Assembly: GCA_018715065.1 (NCBI GenBank)
Contig: DVMJ01000088.1
Location: 1-20,855, forward strand
Direction of reading: 5' to 3'
DNA length: 20,855 nucleotides
Source of the DNA: Fimiplasma intestinipullorum
GTDB taxonomy: Bacteria > Bacillota_I > Bacilli_A > Erysipelotrichales > Coprobacillaceae
The notes below the pieces were generated by a model. It searched no databases. It was not told the origin of the DNA and saw nothing but the letters and a program-made list of their open reading frames with translations. The translations under genes were made by a program, and so were the position numbers. Shown here piece after piece: positions 1 through 6,587 of this stretch; within the stretch, counting starts at the first letter, position 1; each line of letters begins with the position of its first letter.

Positions 1-16
1 CAAACAAGAGAAAAAT

Positions 17-232
17 ATGACTAATGAAGAGTTGATGTCTGAACTCATTCGTTCGTATTATACACATAGTAACGAGTTGGATGTTCTTTTAGAATATATC
101 AAGCTTCTTGTAAAAACCAATGGAGAATTGAAACAATATACTTCTGAAGAAGAAATGTATCAGGTTGTAAATAACGAGTCACGATTCAATTCACTGATAG
201 AGGAGAAATTGCATGCCGGTAAGAAGTTTTAG
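17..232 (+). CDS. Small unknown protein (possibly 3' end of a longer gene)
   Basis: A 71-codon reading frame rich in Glu, Leu and Asn, predicted to be largely helical, with no motif I recognise. The frame is open upstream to the window edge with no strong Shine-Dalgarno before the ATG, so this may be the C-terminus of a larger gene cut by the window. Its 3' end overlaps the next gene by 20 bases, which suggests translational coupling and membership of the same plus-strand operon as the genes up to about 1,705. Function unknown. Confidence 0.5.
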   Translation: MTNEELMSELIRSYYTHSNELDVLLEYIKLLVKTNGELKQYTSEEEMYQVVNNESRFNSLIEEKLHAGKKF

Positions 233-521
233 AGTATCAGATTATTTTATAAGTAGCTTGAAACAAATTCAGGAATTAAGTAACCAGAATGATATCAGTA
301 TGTCCCAAGAGCAGATCTTGGACGACATGATGAGGATCTATATCTTGTATAGATCGCGTGATGATTTTAAAATTTTAGTAACCGATGAAATGCATCAAGA
401 GCTGGCAAATCAGAGCCAGCTCTTTTATATGAAACAGGCTCAGGTCATTAATGCGTTGTTTGAAAAAATGGATGAGAAATTCGATGAGATCTATGCAGCA
501 ATCTCTGAAAACAAAATGTAG
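213..521 (+). CDS. Small protein with ribbon-helix-helix-like N-terminus
   Basis: 102 aa. The start is supported by an AGGAG at 201-205, seven bases before the ATG. Residues about 3-45 have the shape of a ribbon-helix-helix DNA-binding fold: a short strand (RSFRVSD), a helix, a Ser-containing turn (ISMS) and a second helix. The C-terminal third (about 75-100) looks like an amphipathic or coiled-coil helix with a regular charge pattern. The stop codon lies inside the first copy of an 18-bp palindrome (517-534), so the product could be a regulator, partition-like or relaxosome accessory protein acting there. The fold is judged only by pattern and no family was recognised. Confidence 0.6.
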   Translation: MPVRSFRVSDYFISSLKQIQELSNQNDISMSQEQILDDMMRIYILYRSRDDFKILVTDEMHQELANQSQLFYMKQAQVINALFEKMDEKFDEIYAAISENKM

Positions 522-534
522 CAATATTGCTACA
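517..534. repeat. 18-bp palindrome, copy 1 (perfect)
   Basis: TGTAGCAATATTGCTACA is a perfect inverted repeat; symmetry extends two more base pairs on each side (515-536). It covers the stop codon of the 102-aa gene and ends just before the GAAGGAG ribosome site (537-543) of the lipoprotein gene. Near-identical copies lie at 3714-3731 and 5726-5743. It could be an operator, a centromere-like or recombination site, or an RNA hairpin controlling the lipoprotein gene. Confidence 0.85.
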
Positions 535-552
535 TTGAAGGAGTTGGTAAAG

Positions 553-1134
553 GTGAAACAGGTGAAACGATGGTTGACCTTGATGATGTCACTGTTGCTT
601 GGCGGATGTGTGTTTTCTTCAGAACAAGATATGAGTAATCAGGAGTATCAGTATCGATATTTTGACTCCAGCAGCACTGGTTACGACTACTCGACATTAA
701 TTGATGAAAATTGGATCCAAAGTGATTCGATTGAATCAGAAGATCTTTATCATTTTACTTCTGGATTGGCAAATCTTGATATGTATATCTTAAAAGATAA
801 GAGTACGCTTGGGTTGGAACGAAGATTGTCTGAACAAGTAAATCAGCTTCCTGAGGAAATGGATGAAGAAATATCACGTATTGGTTTAGATCCAGCTGGC
901 TTTGATGTTGAAAAGACAGAGCGGGATTACTATGGCAAATATAAGTTTTTAAAACAGTCCGGACAATATAAAGATGTACAGTTTATCAGAGTATATTTTC
1001 AAACAGAATATATAATTCCCAGCGTTACCGGACAGCTAGTAACGAATTGTTGTATCATTCTATTTGATAATAGTAGTTCGGAAATTGCTGAGGACACAAT
1101 AACTACATTTGAAAGAACAATTGAATATAGATAG
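553..1134 (+). CDS. Predicted lipoprotein of a mobile element
   Basis: 193 aa from the GTG at 553, chosen because GAAGGAG (537-543) lies nine bases upstream and because it gives a textbook lipoprotein signal: basic MKQVKRW, a hydrophobic stretch, then the lipobox LLGGC with the lipidated Cys at about residue 19. An upstream ATG in the same frame (451) would lie inside the preceding gene and place the signal internally. The mature part is acidic, rich in Ser, Tyr and Asp, with no domain I recognise. It probably sits on the outer face of the membrane. Its stop overlaps the ribosome site of the next gene, so the two are likely cotranscribed. Confidence 0.75.
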   Translation: MKQVKRWLTLMMSLLLGGCVFSSEQDMSNQEYQYRYFDSSSTGYDYSTLIDENWIQSDSIESEDLYHFTSGLANLDMYILKDKSTLGLERRLSEQVNQLPEEMDEEISRIGLDPAGFDVEKTERDYYGKYKFLKQSGQYKDVQFIRVYFQTEYIIPSVTGQLVTNCCIILFDNSSSEIAEDTITTFERTIEYR

Positions 1135-1141
1135 GAGTGGT

Positions 1142-1705
1142 ATGAGAGTGGACTTTAAATATAAATTATATCTGATTGATGATGAATATAGTGGATACCT
1201 AAGAAAGATCGAATCGCAAGTACCTTATACAGACTATGGATATTATTCAGTCAAACCGTTCCTTAAGGCATTTGAGACTCAAGATGATTTAGCGTATATG
1301 GTGCCAATTACATCGTATAAAGATAAATTTGTAAAATTCCAGGAAAAGGAAATGATGTATTTTATTAAGCACCCTTTCACGGATGAGTACCTTGGATGTT
1401 TGCGGTTTGGAAAGATGTTTCCAGTCCCTTTGGAGTGCATTCAGGAGATTGATCTTGATCATCTTGAAAAATACCGTGGATTTACAACTGCTTTAAATCA
1501 GATAGAGTTTGAACATAGACTAAAACTTACAAATTATAAGATAGATAAATTAGATATAGAGTATATGGCCAAAGAGCTGTATAAAACCAAACAGAAAGAC
1601 GAGAATATTGTAGCATTTAATTACCAGACACTTGAAAGGATTGCTATCACATATAAGGAACACCTTTATGCTTTAGAAAAAGAAAAATCTGAACTGGAAA
1701 TATAG
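1142..1705 (+). CDS. ToxN/AbiQ-family endoribonuclease-like protein
   Basis: 187 aa. Start chosen at the ATG preceded by AGGAG (1133-1137). The pattern matches ToxN/AbiQ toxins: an N-terminal YLIDDEYSGYLRKIESQVPY segment (compare YI.YL..FD.+VP), a motif PITSYK at residues 55-60 corresponding to the conserved P-L-T-S-x-K active-site region, a GCLRFGKMFPVP strand (residues about 91-102) and a helical C-terminus. The family consists of sequence-specific RNases of type III toxin-antitoxin and phage-exclusion systems, inhibited by an RNA made of tandem repeats. No such repeat array is visible nearby, and the upstream gene is only seven bases away. It may therefore be an orphan or a domesticated mobile-element accessory protein. 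Confidence 0.75.
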   Translation: MRVDFKYKLYLIDDEYSGYLRKIESQVPYTDYGYYSVKPFLKAFETQDDLAYMVPITSYKDKFVKFQEKEMMYFIKHPFTDEYLGCLRFGKMFPVPLECIQEIDLDHLEKYRGFTTALNQIEFEHRLKLTNYKIDKLDIEYMAKELYKTKQKDENIVAFNYQTLERIAITYKEHLYALEKEKSELEI

Positions 1706-1710
1706 CCTCA

Positions 1711-1745
1711 AAGGGGGATCATTCCCCCTTGGAACCCCCTTTTTA
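1711..1745 (+). terminator. G/C-run terminator with alternative hairpins
   Basis: AAGGGGG (1711-1717) pairs with CCCCCTT (1724-1730) across a six-base loop. It can pair instead with a second C run (CCCCCTTT, 1735-1742) that is followed by T-rich sequence. It closes the transcript of the toxin-like gene. Confidence 0.65.
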
Positions 1746-1747
1746 TT

Positions 1748-1769
1748 TTCAAACATTAACATGTTTGAA
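1748..1769. repeat. Inverted repeat upstream of the recombinase gene
   Basis: TTCAAACAT and ATGTTTGAA (nine-base arms) are separated by TAAC. It lies about 90 bases before the recombinase start. It is not followed by a T run, so a protein-binding or recombination site is as likely as a hairpin. Confidence 0.5.
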
Positions 1770-1814
1770 TAAACAAAATTCATATATAAGCATGCTAGGC
1801 TGTTGCTATTCTAA

Positions 1815-1850
1815 CCCCTTTTTATTATTTTTCTATATATAAGAAAGGGG
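1815..1850 (+). promoter_or_regulatory. Hairpin that would mask the recombinase ribosome site
   Basis: CCCCTTT at 1815-1821 can pair with AAAGGGG at 1844-1850, which is the Shine-Dalgarno for the GTG start at 1860. If formed in the mRNA the helix would hide the ribosome site and limit recombinase translation. The loop is long (22 bases) and A/T-rich. Confidence 0.35.
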
Positions 1851-1859
1851 AGTAGTATA

Positions 1860-3212
1860 GTGAAAAAAACAAAGAATACTATTAAATTCCATAGAACTGC
1901 TATTTATTGTAGGGTGTCATCAGCGCGCCAAGAGGGTACCGGATATGGTCTTGATGCTCAATTTGATCGATGCATAGCATATTGTGTATTGCGTAACTTA
2001 AACATAGAACTAACTGACTTATATGTAGATGGCGGTATTTCCGGTAGTACAGTTGATCGAAAAGAATATCAGGAAATGATGACGGCAATTGCAAATGGAT
2101 TTTATGATTATATGATCATTGCAAAGCTTGATAGAGTTTCAAGAAATATCGTTGACTTTACAGAGCTATTAGATTTTCTTTCTGAACACGATGTGACGCT
2201 TGTCTCCATCGATGATAATTTGGATGTAAACAATTTAACTGGACGGATGATCAGCCAGATACGGATGATCTTTGCTGAACTCGAACAGAAGCTTGCAATA
2301 GAACGGACAAACGATTCTATTATCGCTAGAATCAAAAGCAATAAATATCCACATAAAGAAGCTCCATTTGGATATGAAAAAGACTCATCTATGCATCTAT
2401 CCATTAATAATAAAGAAGCATCTATTTTGAAAGATATGGTAAGTGTTTTATACGAGACACGAAGTATAAAAAATGTTTATGCATCATGCTTGATTAAATA
2501 TCCTGATTATAAATGGAGTGTTGAACGCATAAAAAACATATTAAGATCTCGAGTATACACAGGTGGCATGGAATTTAAGAATATTTTTTATCCGAATGAA
2601 TTTCCTGTATTAATTACACAAAGCGAGCATAATAGGATTATTGAAATTCTTGATTCCAATTCTAGGGATCGAAAAAATATGTACTTGTATAAAGACTTAG
2701 TATTTTGCAAGAAATGTGGTAGAAAACTAGCGTGTACCTGTGGAACTAGCCGAACAGGAAAAAAGTATCTCTATTACAAATGCGAAGAATGTAGAAAATC
2801 TCTTTCTGATGATTTGCTTCGTGAATTATTCAGACCTTTCCTTTATAAAATTGTCGAATCAGCACCAGTAACCTTCAGCGAAGCGGTTCGTGAATTAAAT
2901 GTTGCGCTTGATGAGATTAATAAAAAAGAAAAAGAAATATTTGAACTCTATATGAATAATAAGATAGAGACTGGAAACTTTATCGAAATTTCCAATAAAA
3001 TAAAAAAACGTAAGGATCTTATCAAGAACGATCTAAAAAAATATACAGACAATGATAACGATAAAAAAGTAAAAGTGTATGAAAAAAGTGGTGAAACGAC
3101 ACAATTTGTTTTATTACATAAAACAGTGCAAAAGATTTACATCGACTTTTCTGAAAAGAAGATTGTAGGAATAGTATTTTTTGATGAAAGTAAAAACTTT
3201 ATGATAGAGTAG
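1860..3212 (+). CDS. Large serine recombinase (site-specific integrase)
   Basis: 450 aa from a GTG start with AAAGGGG nine bases upstream. The N-terminal resolvase domain (about 12-150) has YCRVSS with nucleophile Ser20, the VDGGISGS motif and LDRVSR with the active-site arginines. A Recombinase domain follows (about 165-270, including the conserved APFGY), then a zinc ribbon with Cys pairs at about 283/286 and 308/311, and a lysine-rich coiled coil (about 340-400). This is the architecture of TndX/TnpX-type recombinases, which excise and integrate transposons and integrative conjugative elements by double-strand cleavage with a 2-bp stagger. At 450 aa it is somewhat short for the family. It is followed after 63 bases by a small resolvase-like gene. 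Confidence 0.93.
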   Translation: MKKTKNTIKFHRTAIYCRVSSARQEGTGYGLDAQFDRCIAYCVLRNLNIELTDLYVDGGISGSTVDRKEYQEMMTAIANGFYDYMIIAKLDRVSRNIVDFTELLDFLSEHDVTLVSIDDNLDVNNLTGRMISQIRMIFAELEQKLAIERTNDSIIARIKSNKYPHKEAPFGYEKDSSMHLSINNKEASILKDMVSVLYETRSIKNVYASCLIKYPDYKWSVERIKNILRSRVYTGGMEFKNIFYPNEFPVLITQSEHNRIIEILDSNSRDRKNMYLYKDLVFCKKCGRKLACTCGTSRTGKKYLYYKCEECRKSLSDDLLRELFRPFLYKIVESAPVTFSEAVRELNVALDEINKKEKEIFELYMNNKIETGNFIEISNKIKKRKDLIKNDLKKYTDNDNDKKVKVYEKSGETTQFVLLHKTVQKIYIDFSEKKIVGIVFFDESKNFMIE

Positions 3213-3275
3213 AATATATATTTTATTTGCCGGATTCACGAATATATGCTGTTTTATGTAAAAAGGAGAAAATGT

Positions 3276-3668
3276 ATGAAAGAAGAGAGCGAAATTAATT
3301 GTTATTTTTATGGAAGATCATCCAATGTAAAACAAACCCCCGATTTTTTAGATGTGCAACGAGAACAAGCCTATCAAAAAGCTTTGTCTAGAAATATGCA
3401 AATAATCCGAGAATATTGTGACGTTGGTGATTTCTCGATGCTAAAACAAATGTTAGAAGATATTGAAACCAAGAAAGATAAAGTTGATTATGTTCTGTCA
3501 TTTGACATTTTACGATTCGGATATAACGAAAAAGAAATATCAAATACTCTTCAGGTATTGGAAGAGAATGGATTAAGCTTGCTTTTGATAAAAGAGGATC
3601 TTGATAGTAACAATGACTATCCTAAGATTTTATTACGATCTATTCTTGTAAGCGGTAAAGAGTCCTAG
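3276..3668 (+). CDS. Small degenerate resolvase-like companion protein
   Basis: 130 aa. The ATG at 3276 follows AAAAGGAG (3261-3267), better placed than the ATG at 3246. It aligns with the resolvase catalytic domain only: YGRSS places Ser16 on the nucleophile position and Arg14 on the first active-site arginine; LDVQREQA matches the LDxQ..R motif and EYCDVGDFS the DxGxS motif. The LDRxSR motif is replaced by FDILRFG, losing both helix arginines. The DNA-binding Recombinase domain and zinc ribbon are absent. It is therefore likely inactive as a recombinase on its own and may be an accessory or directionality partner of the upstream enzyme, or a decaying paralogue. Confidence 0.7.
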   Translation: MKEESEINCYFYGRSSNVKQTPDFLDVQREQAYQKALSRNMQIIREYCDVGDFSMLKQMLEDIETKKDKVDYVLSFDILRFGYNEKEISNTLQVLEENGLSLLLIKEDLDSNNDYPKILLRSILVSGKES

Positions 3669-3713
3669 TTATTTACTATGCCATATAGTATGTGTTTGAT
3701 GGGAAAGGATTTT

Positions 3714-3731
3714 TCTAGCAACATTGCTACA
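3714..3731. repeat. 18-bp palindrome, copy 2
   Basis: TCTAGCAACATTGCTACA differs from the symmetric consensus TGTAGCAAnnTTGCTACA at one outer position. It lies about 45 bases after the small resolvase-like gene and 26 bases before a terminator. Confidence 0.8.
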
Positions 3732-3756
3732 ATTAAATGTGGATATAGAGTATGAG

Positions 3757-3789
3757 ACCACTATCGAGTAAAACGGTAGTGGTTTTTTA
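3757..3789 (+). terminator. Intrinsic terminator after the recombinase genes
   Basis: ACCACTATCG pairs with CGGTAGTGGT (one U-G pair), loop AGTAAAA, followed directly by six Ts. It ends the recombinase transcript. Confidence 0.85.
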
Positions 3790-4024
3790 TATTCATACAA
3801 ATCCACTTGACTATACAAGAATGCCTAAGCGGTATTTCATTTGTGAGTATTATGAAAAATAAAAATAGCGCTGGAAAAACTAGGAAATTTCTTTCGCCGA
3901 AAAAGTACCCTCAATGTTTGAAAGATGAACTATATAGCTAACATATCAGTATACTTCTTTATTATATAGATGCTGAACGAAAATGTCTACTTTGTCGGTC
4001 AATCATATGAAAGAGGTAATTAAG

Positions 4025-4166
4025 GTGAAATTTTGGCGAATTCTATTTTAGGTCTTCTAGCTTTTTTGTGATTGTTGTTCTGCTGACAGGTTTCTTTAGA
4101 AATGATGGAAAATGTGAAGACGATGTTCTAACTCTCATTTCTGAAAATAGATCTCTGCCACGGTAG
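4025..4166 (+). pseudogene. Decayed small membrane or exported protein gene
   Basis: The 3,790-4,264 stretch has no intact gene. Within it, a GTG at 4025 preceded by AAAGAGGT starts a frame reading VKFWRILF that hits a stop. A shift of one base then gives a hydrophobic segment (FFVIVVLLTGFF) and a charged tail (RNDGKCEDD...), ending at the TAG at 4164. This looks like the remains of a signal-anchored protein. Further in-frame stops downstream suggest continued decay. The family is not recognised. Another short decayed frame may begin near 3824 (MPKRYFICEYYEK, then stop), with little to support it. Confidence 0.4.
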
Positions 4167-4264
4167 AGCTGGATGGTAATCAACTAAATTGATAGCAGAC
4201 GATGGCTTAGAGACCAGTTTATACGAAAAAGATTAAGAAAATACTGTTGATAGGGGAGGTAAAT

Positions 4265-5701
4265 ATGCAACATAGAAAGAAAAGACGTTTAAGAAAGCAG
4301 GCTAAGGTGATTATATTTCTTACTATCAGTATTCTGATATTCGTTGGCATAATACTGATTGGAAGAAGCCAAGTTCATCTTCGTGAAGATGGTGATTTGA
4401 CTTTTGAAGTTGGACAACCAGTTAGTCTTTCACCTGATGATTATTTTACTCTCTTCTTCTATTCCGACAAAGAGAAAGCAAAAATGGCTGAGAATCTCAA
4501 CGTAGTCCTTAATGAAGTCCAGTATGTTGACGAAGCGCAATCTATTCCTGCAGTTGGGTCTTATCAGGGTACATTGACTTTTGATGGAGAATCTTATCCA
4601 ATCACTTTGACTTTTGAGGATACCACATCCCCAAGTATTACCTGCCAAGATGCATTTCCTTATCGAGATTCAGGGTTTGATATTAATGATTACGTTAGTG
4701 TAACTGATAATTCGTTTGAAATGTGTGAAGTCGAAATTGACACATCCCAATTGAATATGGAAATACCGGGTACGTATGAAATTGATGTTCATGCGACAGA
4801 CAACTATGGAAATCAGACAAATGAAACGTATCAAGTCGAAGTCAAAGACATTACCCCACCATCTATCTCAGGAACAGAAGATGCTATCATTGTTAGAGGT
4901 GAAGAGCCTGATTTACTTGAAGGAATATCGGCTAATGATAACGTTGATGGTGATTGTACCTCAGGTTTGAGTGCTTCAGGTGAAGTCAACAATCAAGTCG
5001 TCGGTAGTTATGAAGTTTCCTATGCAGTTCAGGATCAAAATGGCAATACAGGAAGTGCCATAAAAAAGTTTTTTGTGATTGATAGGGAAACACGTATTGA
5101 TGATGTACCGATGGTTCTTCAGATGCCGAGCTACCATAATGGATGTGAATCTGCAAGCTCGACGATGTTGCTTCAATACTATGGATATGATGTTAGATTA
5201 AGTGAAGTGGTTGGTGCTGTTCCACGTATGGATACTGAATGGCGTAATGGTACAATGTATGGCGCTGATCCTAATGAAGCTTTTACAGGAAGCATGAGCA
5301 GTACAGGTTATGGTGTTTTTGCCGGTCCGATGCAAGAAACGATGCAATCGCTGATAGATCAGCAGCAGGGGACACATACGGTTGTCAATCTTACAGGAAG
5401 TTCCTGCGAGCAGTTGTATTATTATATCAATATGGGTCATCCGGTGCAGGTTTGGGCGACTACAAATATGCGTGATCAAAAGCAGGCGAGAAAAGTTTCC
5501 TGGAATGTTAAAACATTAGAAGGAGAGTACACAGAAGAGACGATTACTTTTCCGCTGACAGAACACTCCCTAGTGCTGATAGGATATACGGAAACTGAAG
5601 TTTATTTAAACGATCCACTACAGGGATTATCAATTGTTGATCGGGATAGTTTCGAGGAAGCGTACGAAAGCATGGGAAGCATGGCTCTTATTATTGAGTA
5701 A
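4265..5701 (+). CDS. Membrane-anchored Ig-like / C39-family peptidase-like protein
   Basis: 478 aa. The ATG at 4265 follows AGGGGAGG (4251-4258). Domains in order: a basic N-terminus (RKKRRLRKQAK) and one hydrophobic segment (about 15-34), probably an uncleaved anchor with the rest outside the cell; two or three beta-sandwich Ig-like repeats of the kind marked by DTTSPSI / DITPPSISG and DNYGN / DQNGNTG (about 120-275); and a C-terminal C39_2-type papain-fold domain (about 280-478). The catalytic triad can be placed as Cys294 (NGCESAS), His434 (EHSLVLIGY) and Asp450 (NDPLQG). Such proteins occur in conjugative elements of gut Firmicutes. Substrate is unknown; cell-wall or surface-protein processing is an inference. 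Confidence 0.85.
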   Translation: MQHRKKRRLRKQAKVIIFLTISILIFVGIILIGRSQVHLREDGDLTFEVGQPVSLSPDDYFTLFFYSDKEKAKMAENLNVVLNEVQYVDEAQSIPAVGSYQGTLTFDGESYPITLTFEDTTSPSITCQDAFPYRDSGFDINDYVSVTDNSFEMCEVEIDTSQLNMEIPGTYEIDVHATDNYGNQTNETYQVEVKDITPPSISGTEDAIIVRGEEPDLLEGISANDNVDGDCTSGLSASGEVNNQVVGSYEVSYAVQDQNGNTGSAIKKFFVIDRETRIDDVPMVLQMPSYHNGCESASSTMLLQYYGYDVRLSEVVGAVPRMDTEWRNGTMYGADPNEAFTGSMSSTGYGVFAGPMQETMQSLIDQQQGTHTVVNLTGSSCEQLYYYINMGHPVQVWATTNMRDQKQARKVSWNVKTLEGEYTEETITFPLTEHSLVLIGYTETEVYLNDPLQGLSIVDRDSFEEAYESMGSMALIIE

Positions 5702-5725
5702 GTAATGAAGTGCTTGAAACAAAAA

Positions 5726-5743
5726 TGTGGCAACTTTGCTACA
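5726..5743. repeat. 18-bp palindrome, copy 3
   Basis: TGTGGCAACTTTGCTACA has one mismatch to the consensus TGTAGCAAnnTTGCTACA. It lies 24 bases after the C39-like gene and eight bases before its terminator, the same arrangement as copy 2. Confidence 0.8.
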
Positions 5744-5751
5744 AGCAATAT

Positions 5752-5786
5752 AAAAAGCCACTACCTTATAAGATAGTGGCTTTTTA
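5752..5786 (+). terminator. Intrinsic terminator after the C39-like gene
   Basis: AAAAAGCCACTA pairs perfectly with TAGTGGCTTTTT (12 bp) across a ten-base loop. It ends in a T run on the plus strand and starts with an A run, so it can act in both directions. Confidence 0.88.
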
Positions 5787-5879
5787 TTATCGAACACATA
5801 AACGCATTCCCCACATACATATATTAGCATACATTGATGATGGATAAAAGACTTTTTTAAAAAAGATTTTAAATGATAC

Positions 5880-5913
5880 AAAAGCATTACCGCTCCCTAC
5901 TGGTAATGCTTTT
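5880..5913. terminator. Bidirectional terminator
   Basis: AAAAGCATTACC pairs perfectly with GGTAATGCTTTT (12 bp), loop of ten bases. Read on the minus strand it lies about 70 bases after the 71-aa gene and would end that operon. Confidence 0.8.
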
Positions 5914-5981
5914 AAAGTTCTCAATATATCTGCAAAAACACTATTTAGGTTGGGCTTTTGCAGTCGTGACCTGTTTGTTCT

Positions 5982-6197
5982 TTAATATTGTATCATATTT
6001 CTAGCTTTAACGCTAGTCACAATTTGCTCCGCTTCTTCTTTTGTTTTGTAAAGTCTGTTTTCTCTAACTCTTATACCACCGCCGTTAGAAAACCGAACGG
6101 TATAATATCCACCTACATACTTAAGTATTTTGACTTGTGTAACGTGAATGGTCGATTCAATGATATACGCTAATTCTCCAATCTGATATTTTTGCAT
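5982..6197 (-). CDS. Small unknown beta-rich protein
   Basis: 71 aa, starting 17 bases after the stop of the upstream 77-aa gene on the minus strand and so probably cotranscribed with it. GGAGCGTGATTAG before the ATG provides a ribosome site. The sequence alternates hydrophobic and polar residues (GELAYIIES, VGGYYTVRFSNGGGIRVRENRLY) in the manner of a small SH3-like or KOW-like barrel, followed by a short helix containing EEAEQI. Proteins of this look are common in phages and mobile elements. Function not known. Confidence 0.65.
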   Translation of the reverse strand: MQKYQIGELAYIIESTIHVTQVKILKYVGGYYTVRFSNGGGIRVRENRLYKTKEEAEQIVTSVKARNMIQY

Positions 6198-6214
6198 CTA
6201 ATCACGCTCCAAGG

Positions 6215-6448
6215 CTATTTTTTTAAATCTTCCGTATCAAATAAGACAACAGGATTGTTGTCATCATCAATAAATGCGAGTTTTGTATTAGTTAGTTCAC
6301 CTAGGATGATCAGGTCCTGAACCTTAAACGATTGCCTATTATATTTTGTATATAACGCAGTTTCTTTATTTAGGCCCAGTGCATTTGAATATGCGATAGC
6401 CTTGCACTTTTTGATTTTCAGTAAGTCTTTTATTTTATCAGAAATCAT
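6215..6448 (-). CDS. Small HTH-like putative regulator
   Basis: 77 aa, with AGAGGTG before the ATG on the minus strand. The sequence resembles the small Cro/XRE-like proteins of mobile elements: a first helix (KIKDLLKIKKCKAIAYSNALGL), a turn and second helix (NKETALYTKYNRQSF), a VQDLIILGELT helix, and a C-terminal strand pair (KLAFIDDDNNPVVLFDTEDLKK). It is transcribed divergently from the 205-aa gene, and the shared intergenic region holds repeated ACCTCA/TGAGGT elements, as expected of an autoregulated repressor. A frameshifted copy of its 5' part lies at 7289-7432. Confidence 0.7.
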   Translation of the reverse strand: MISDKIKDLLKIKKCKAIAYSNALGLNKETALYTKYNRQSFKVQDLIILGELTNTKLAFIDDDNNPVVLFDTEDLKK

Positions 6449-6470
6449 CGGCAGTCACCTCTATGCATAT

Positions 6471-6499
6471 ATTTTATCACTAAATTGATTATTTTGCAA
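6471..6499 (-). promoter_or_regulatory. Promoter of the 77-aa regulator (copy A, minus)
   Basis: On the minus strand, TTGCAA (6494-6499) and TAAAAT (6471-6476) are separated by 17 bases. This reads towards the 77-aa and 71-aa genes. The equivalent in copy B has the same spacing. Confidence 0.6.
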
Positions 6500-6529
6500 C
6501 AAAAAATACCTCAAATCGAATTATTTATA

Positions 6530-6558
6530 TTGACAAACTACTCAAAATGAGGTATAAT
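6530..6558 (+). promoter_or_regulatory. Consensus promoter with operator-like repeat (copy A, plus)
   Basis: TTGACA (6530-6535) and TATAAT (6553-6558) are 17 bases apart, an ideal housekeeping-sigma promoter. The spacer and edge of the -10 carry CTCAAAATGAGG, and a TACCTCAAAT element lies at 6507-6516. A protein bound here would block the promoter. Confidence 0.85.
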
Positions 6559-6587
6559 AAGTATGTAATCAGAAAGGAGAAAGAAAA

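Noticed and set aside
530..1141. ToxI-like tandem repeat antitoxin upstream of the toxin-like gene
   Set aside because: I looked for 30-40 base tandem repeats here and in 1706-1859. Only single hairpins and coding sequence are present.
4430..4648. Minus-strand reading frame inside the C39-like gene
   Set aside because: It is a shadow of a well-supported plus-strand gene and has no ribosome site or recognisable motif.
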